Shown one piece after another: positions 62,836-64,000 of a stretch of DNA of 64,000 bases; positions within the stretch are counted from its first letter, which is position 1; every line of letters begins with the position of its first letter. Made by a program: the position numbers and the translations under genes. Location: positions 124,001 through 188,000 of the forward strand of contig NW_022145549.1 of NCBI RefSeq assembly GCF_000002235.5. Direction: 5' to 3'. Below the pieces are notes generated by a model. It ran no database searches, was not told the origin of the DNA, and saw nothing but the letters and a program-made list of their open reading frames with translations. Source of the DNA: Strongylocentrotus purpuratus. Taxonomy: Eukaryota > Echinodermata > Echinoidea > Camarodonta > Strongylocentrotidae.

Positions 62836-64000
62836 CTGTATCATAAGACAACATGTATGGGATGATAATTAAAAATAATGGAAAGTGTTTTATATAGCAC
62901 ATAATACAATTCTCTATGTGCTTTACATTAAAAAATAAAAATAATACATTACCTTACATTGTATCTGGACATAGAATTAATAAATGGATGTATATATGCA
63001 AAGCTGCATAATTTGTGCACAGGGCCCAGTCTTACAAAGAGTTGATATCAATAGCAAATTATCTGTGATTGATATCATTTGCAACTACCAGTATGTACAT
63101 AAGAGATGGGAAACAGCAAACTTGCGAGAGATTGGAGGACTTGCGATTGGTAAGACGGGGCCCAGATCACCATTTGCCCAAGCACCAGGAATACATTTAA
63201 GTGTTAATTCTAAGCAATTTCAATTTGCTATCAACATTAAAGAGCCATTCATTGAAATAAAGGATAACAAACTTTGAGGATAATATGACCACTTCAGATA
63301 CTCCATTTATTGGCTCATTACTCCCCTTCCTTTCAGTTTATTTATTTATTTTTTTCTTTCAGTCTCAAGTCTCAAGTCTCAAGTTCTATTGAACTTGGGA
63401 GATTAATGAAGGTTTCAAGCAAATATTTATGGTATGCAACTCAGACTAACGAGATACTTTATAATCACAATTTGATATCATTATAAAAATGAATGGAATG
63501 ATCTGTTGTCATCACTGTTGCAAATGTTATTGAAAGATACCTACAGGTTTATACATGTATGAATGATGCAAATGAAAGATGGAGTTTGAGAGCCCTGTTT
63601 CAAGTCAAAGCCTGTAATTCTGTGTAACTGATATTTATGGTATGCAACTCAGACTAACAAGAATCTTTATGAACACAATTTGATATCAAATTTGTCTCAA
63701 ATTCTACTGAACTTGTATACAAATATTTTTCAAAGTAATGCCCTCTTACATTGATTATGTAGGAAACATATTTTTTCCTGGTTATTTGTTCATGTCTCTC
63801 AGGAACCTATTCTTTACAAGCTATGCTTTTTATAGGCTCCTGCAGAGTTTTGTACTTTTATGTCTGGGTTTCCTTTAACATGATAATAGTTTAAACTAGG
63901 CCTGAGTCGAAACGGGTCCCCGCCCGGGCCCCGACCGTCGAGCTGAAACCCGGTTTTTGGTTTTTGGGTTTCAGGTTTTTCAAAATTAAATTTCACACTG
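62836..64000. other. SND1 intron / upstream, repeats only
   Basis: No further SND1 exon seen. Contains a family F MITE (63022-63163: GGGCCCAGTCTTACAAAGAG / GGTAAGACGGGGCCC) and a family I repeat (63405-63625, partly repeated to 63690). Confidence 0.6.

Overview
The window looks like a metazoan nuclear genome, most probably an echinoderm and perhaps a sea urchin. The genes have many short exons split by long repeat-filled introns, the background is AT-rich, there are many small inverted-repeat transposons and tRNA-derived SINEs, and the proteins resemble invertebrate deuterostome orthologues. The species call is inference; no database was consulted. Three protein genes can be supported, and none is complete at its 5' end. 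(1) Plus strand, 18.6-25.0 kb: a six-exon gene with a CARF/ALS2CR8-like N-terminal region, coding repeats, a Ulp1/SENP-type (C48) cysteine protease core and a C-terminal PHD finger. (2) Plus strand, 28.4-36.6 kb: WDR77/MEP50, the WD40 cofactor of PRMT5, lacking only its first coding exon of about 35-40 residues. (3) Minus strand, 62.8-45.6 kb: the last ten coding exons of SND1/Tudor-SN, from the third nuclease-like domain through the Tudor domain to the stop; its 5' half lies beyond the right edge. WDR77 and SND1 are convergent. They belong to one known biochemical theme, since PRMT5-MEP50 makes symmetric dimethylarginine and the SND1 Tudor domain reads it.

Region by region: 0-18.6 kb has no gene I can support. 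It holds an approximately 4.9 kb fold-back element (5.28-10.15 kb) whose arms are arrays of ~105-115 bp units, a 155-nt pure pyrimidine tract, several inverted-repeat elements and many long poly-G/poly-C runs. 18.6-25 kb is the CARF-like/C48/PHD gene. 25-28.4 kb is repeats. 28.4-36.6 kb is WDR77 with MITEs, SINEs and a LINE fragment in its introns. 36.6-45.5 kb is intergenic: a 23-24 bp minisatellite that begins inside the WDR77 stop region, a ~36-41 bp minisatellite, an 879-bp palindrome and a cluster of MITEs. 45.6-62.8 kb is SND1, with local duplications at three exon edges. 62.8-64 kb is intron or upstream sequence with repeats.

The features most worth a second look are the domain combination of the first gene, the fold-back element, two in-frame 36-nt exon-edge copies in SND1 that carry both splice sites, a partial SND1 exon duplication showing filled and empty SINE alleles side by side, several TTAA-flanked MITE families, and mobile elements lying within a few bases of splice sites.
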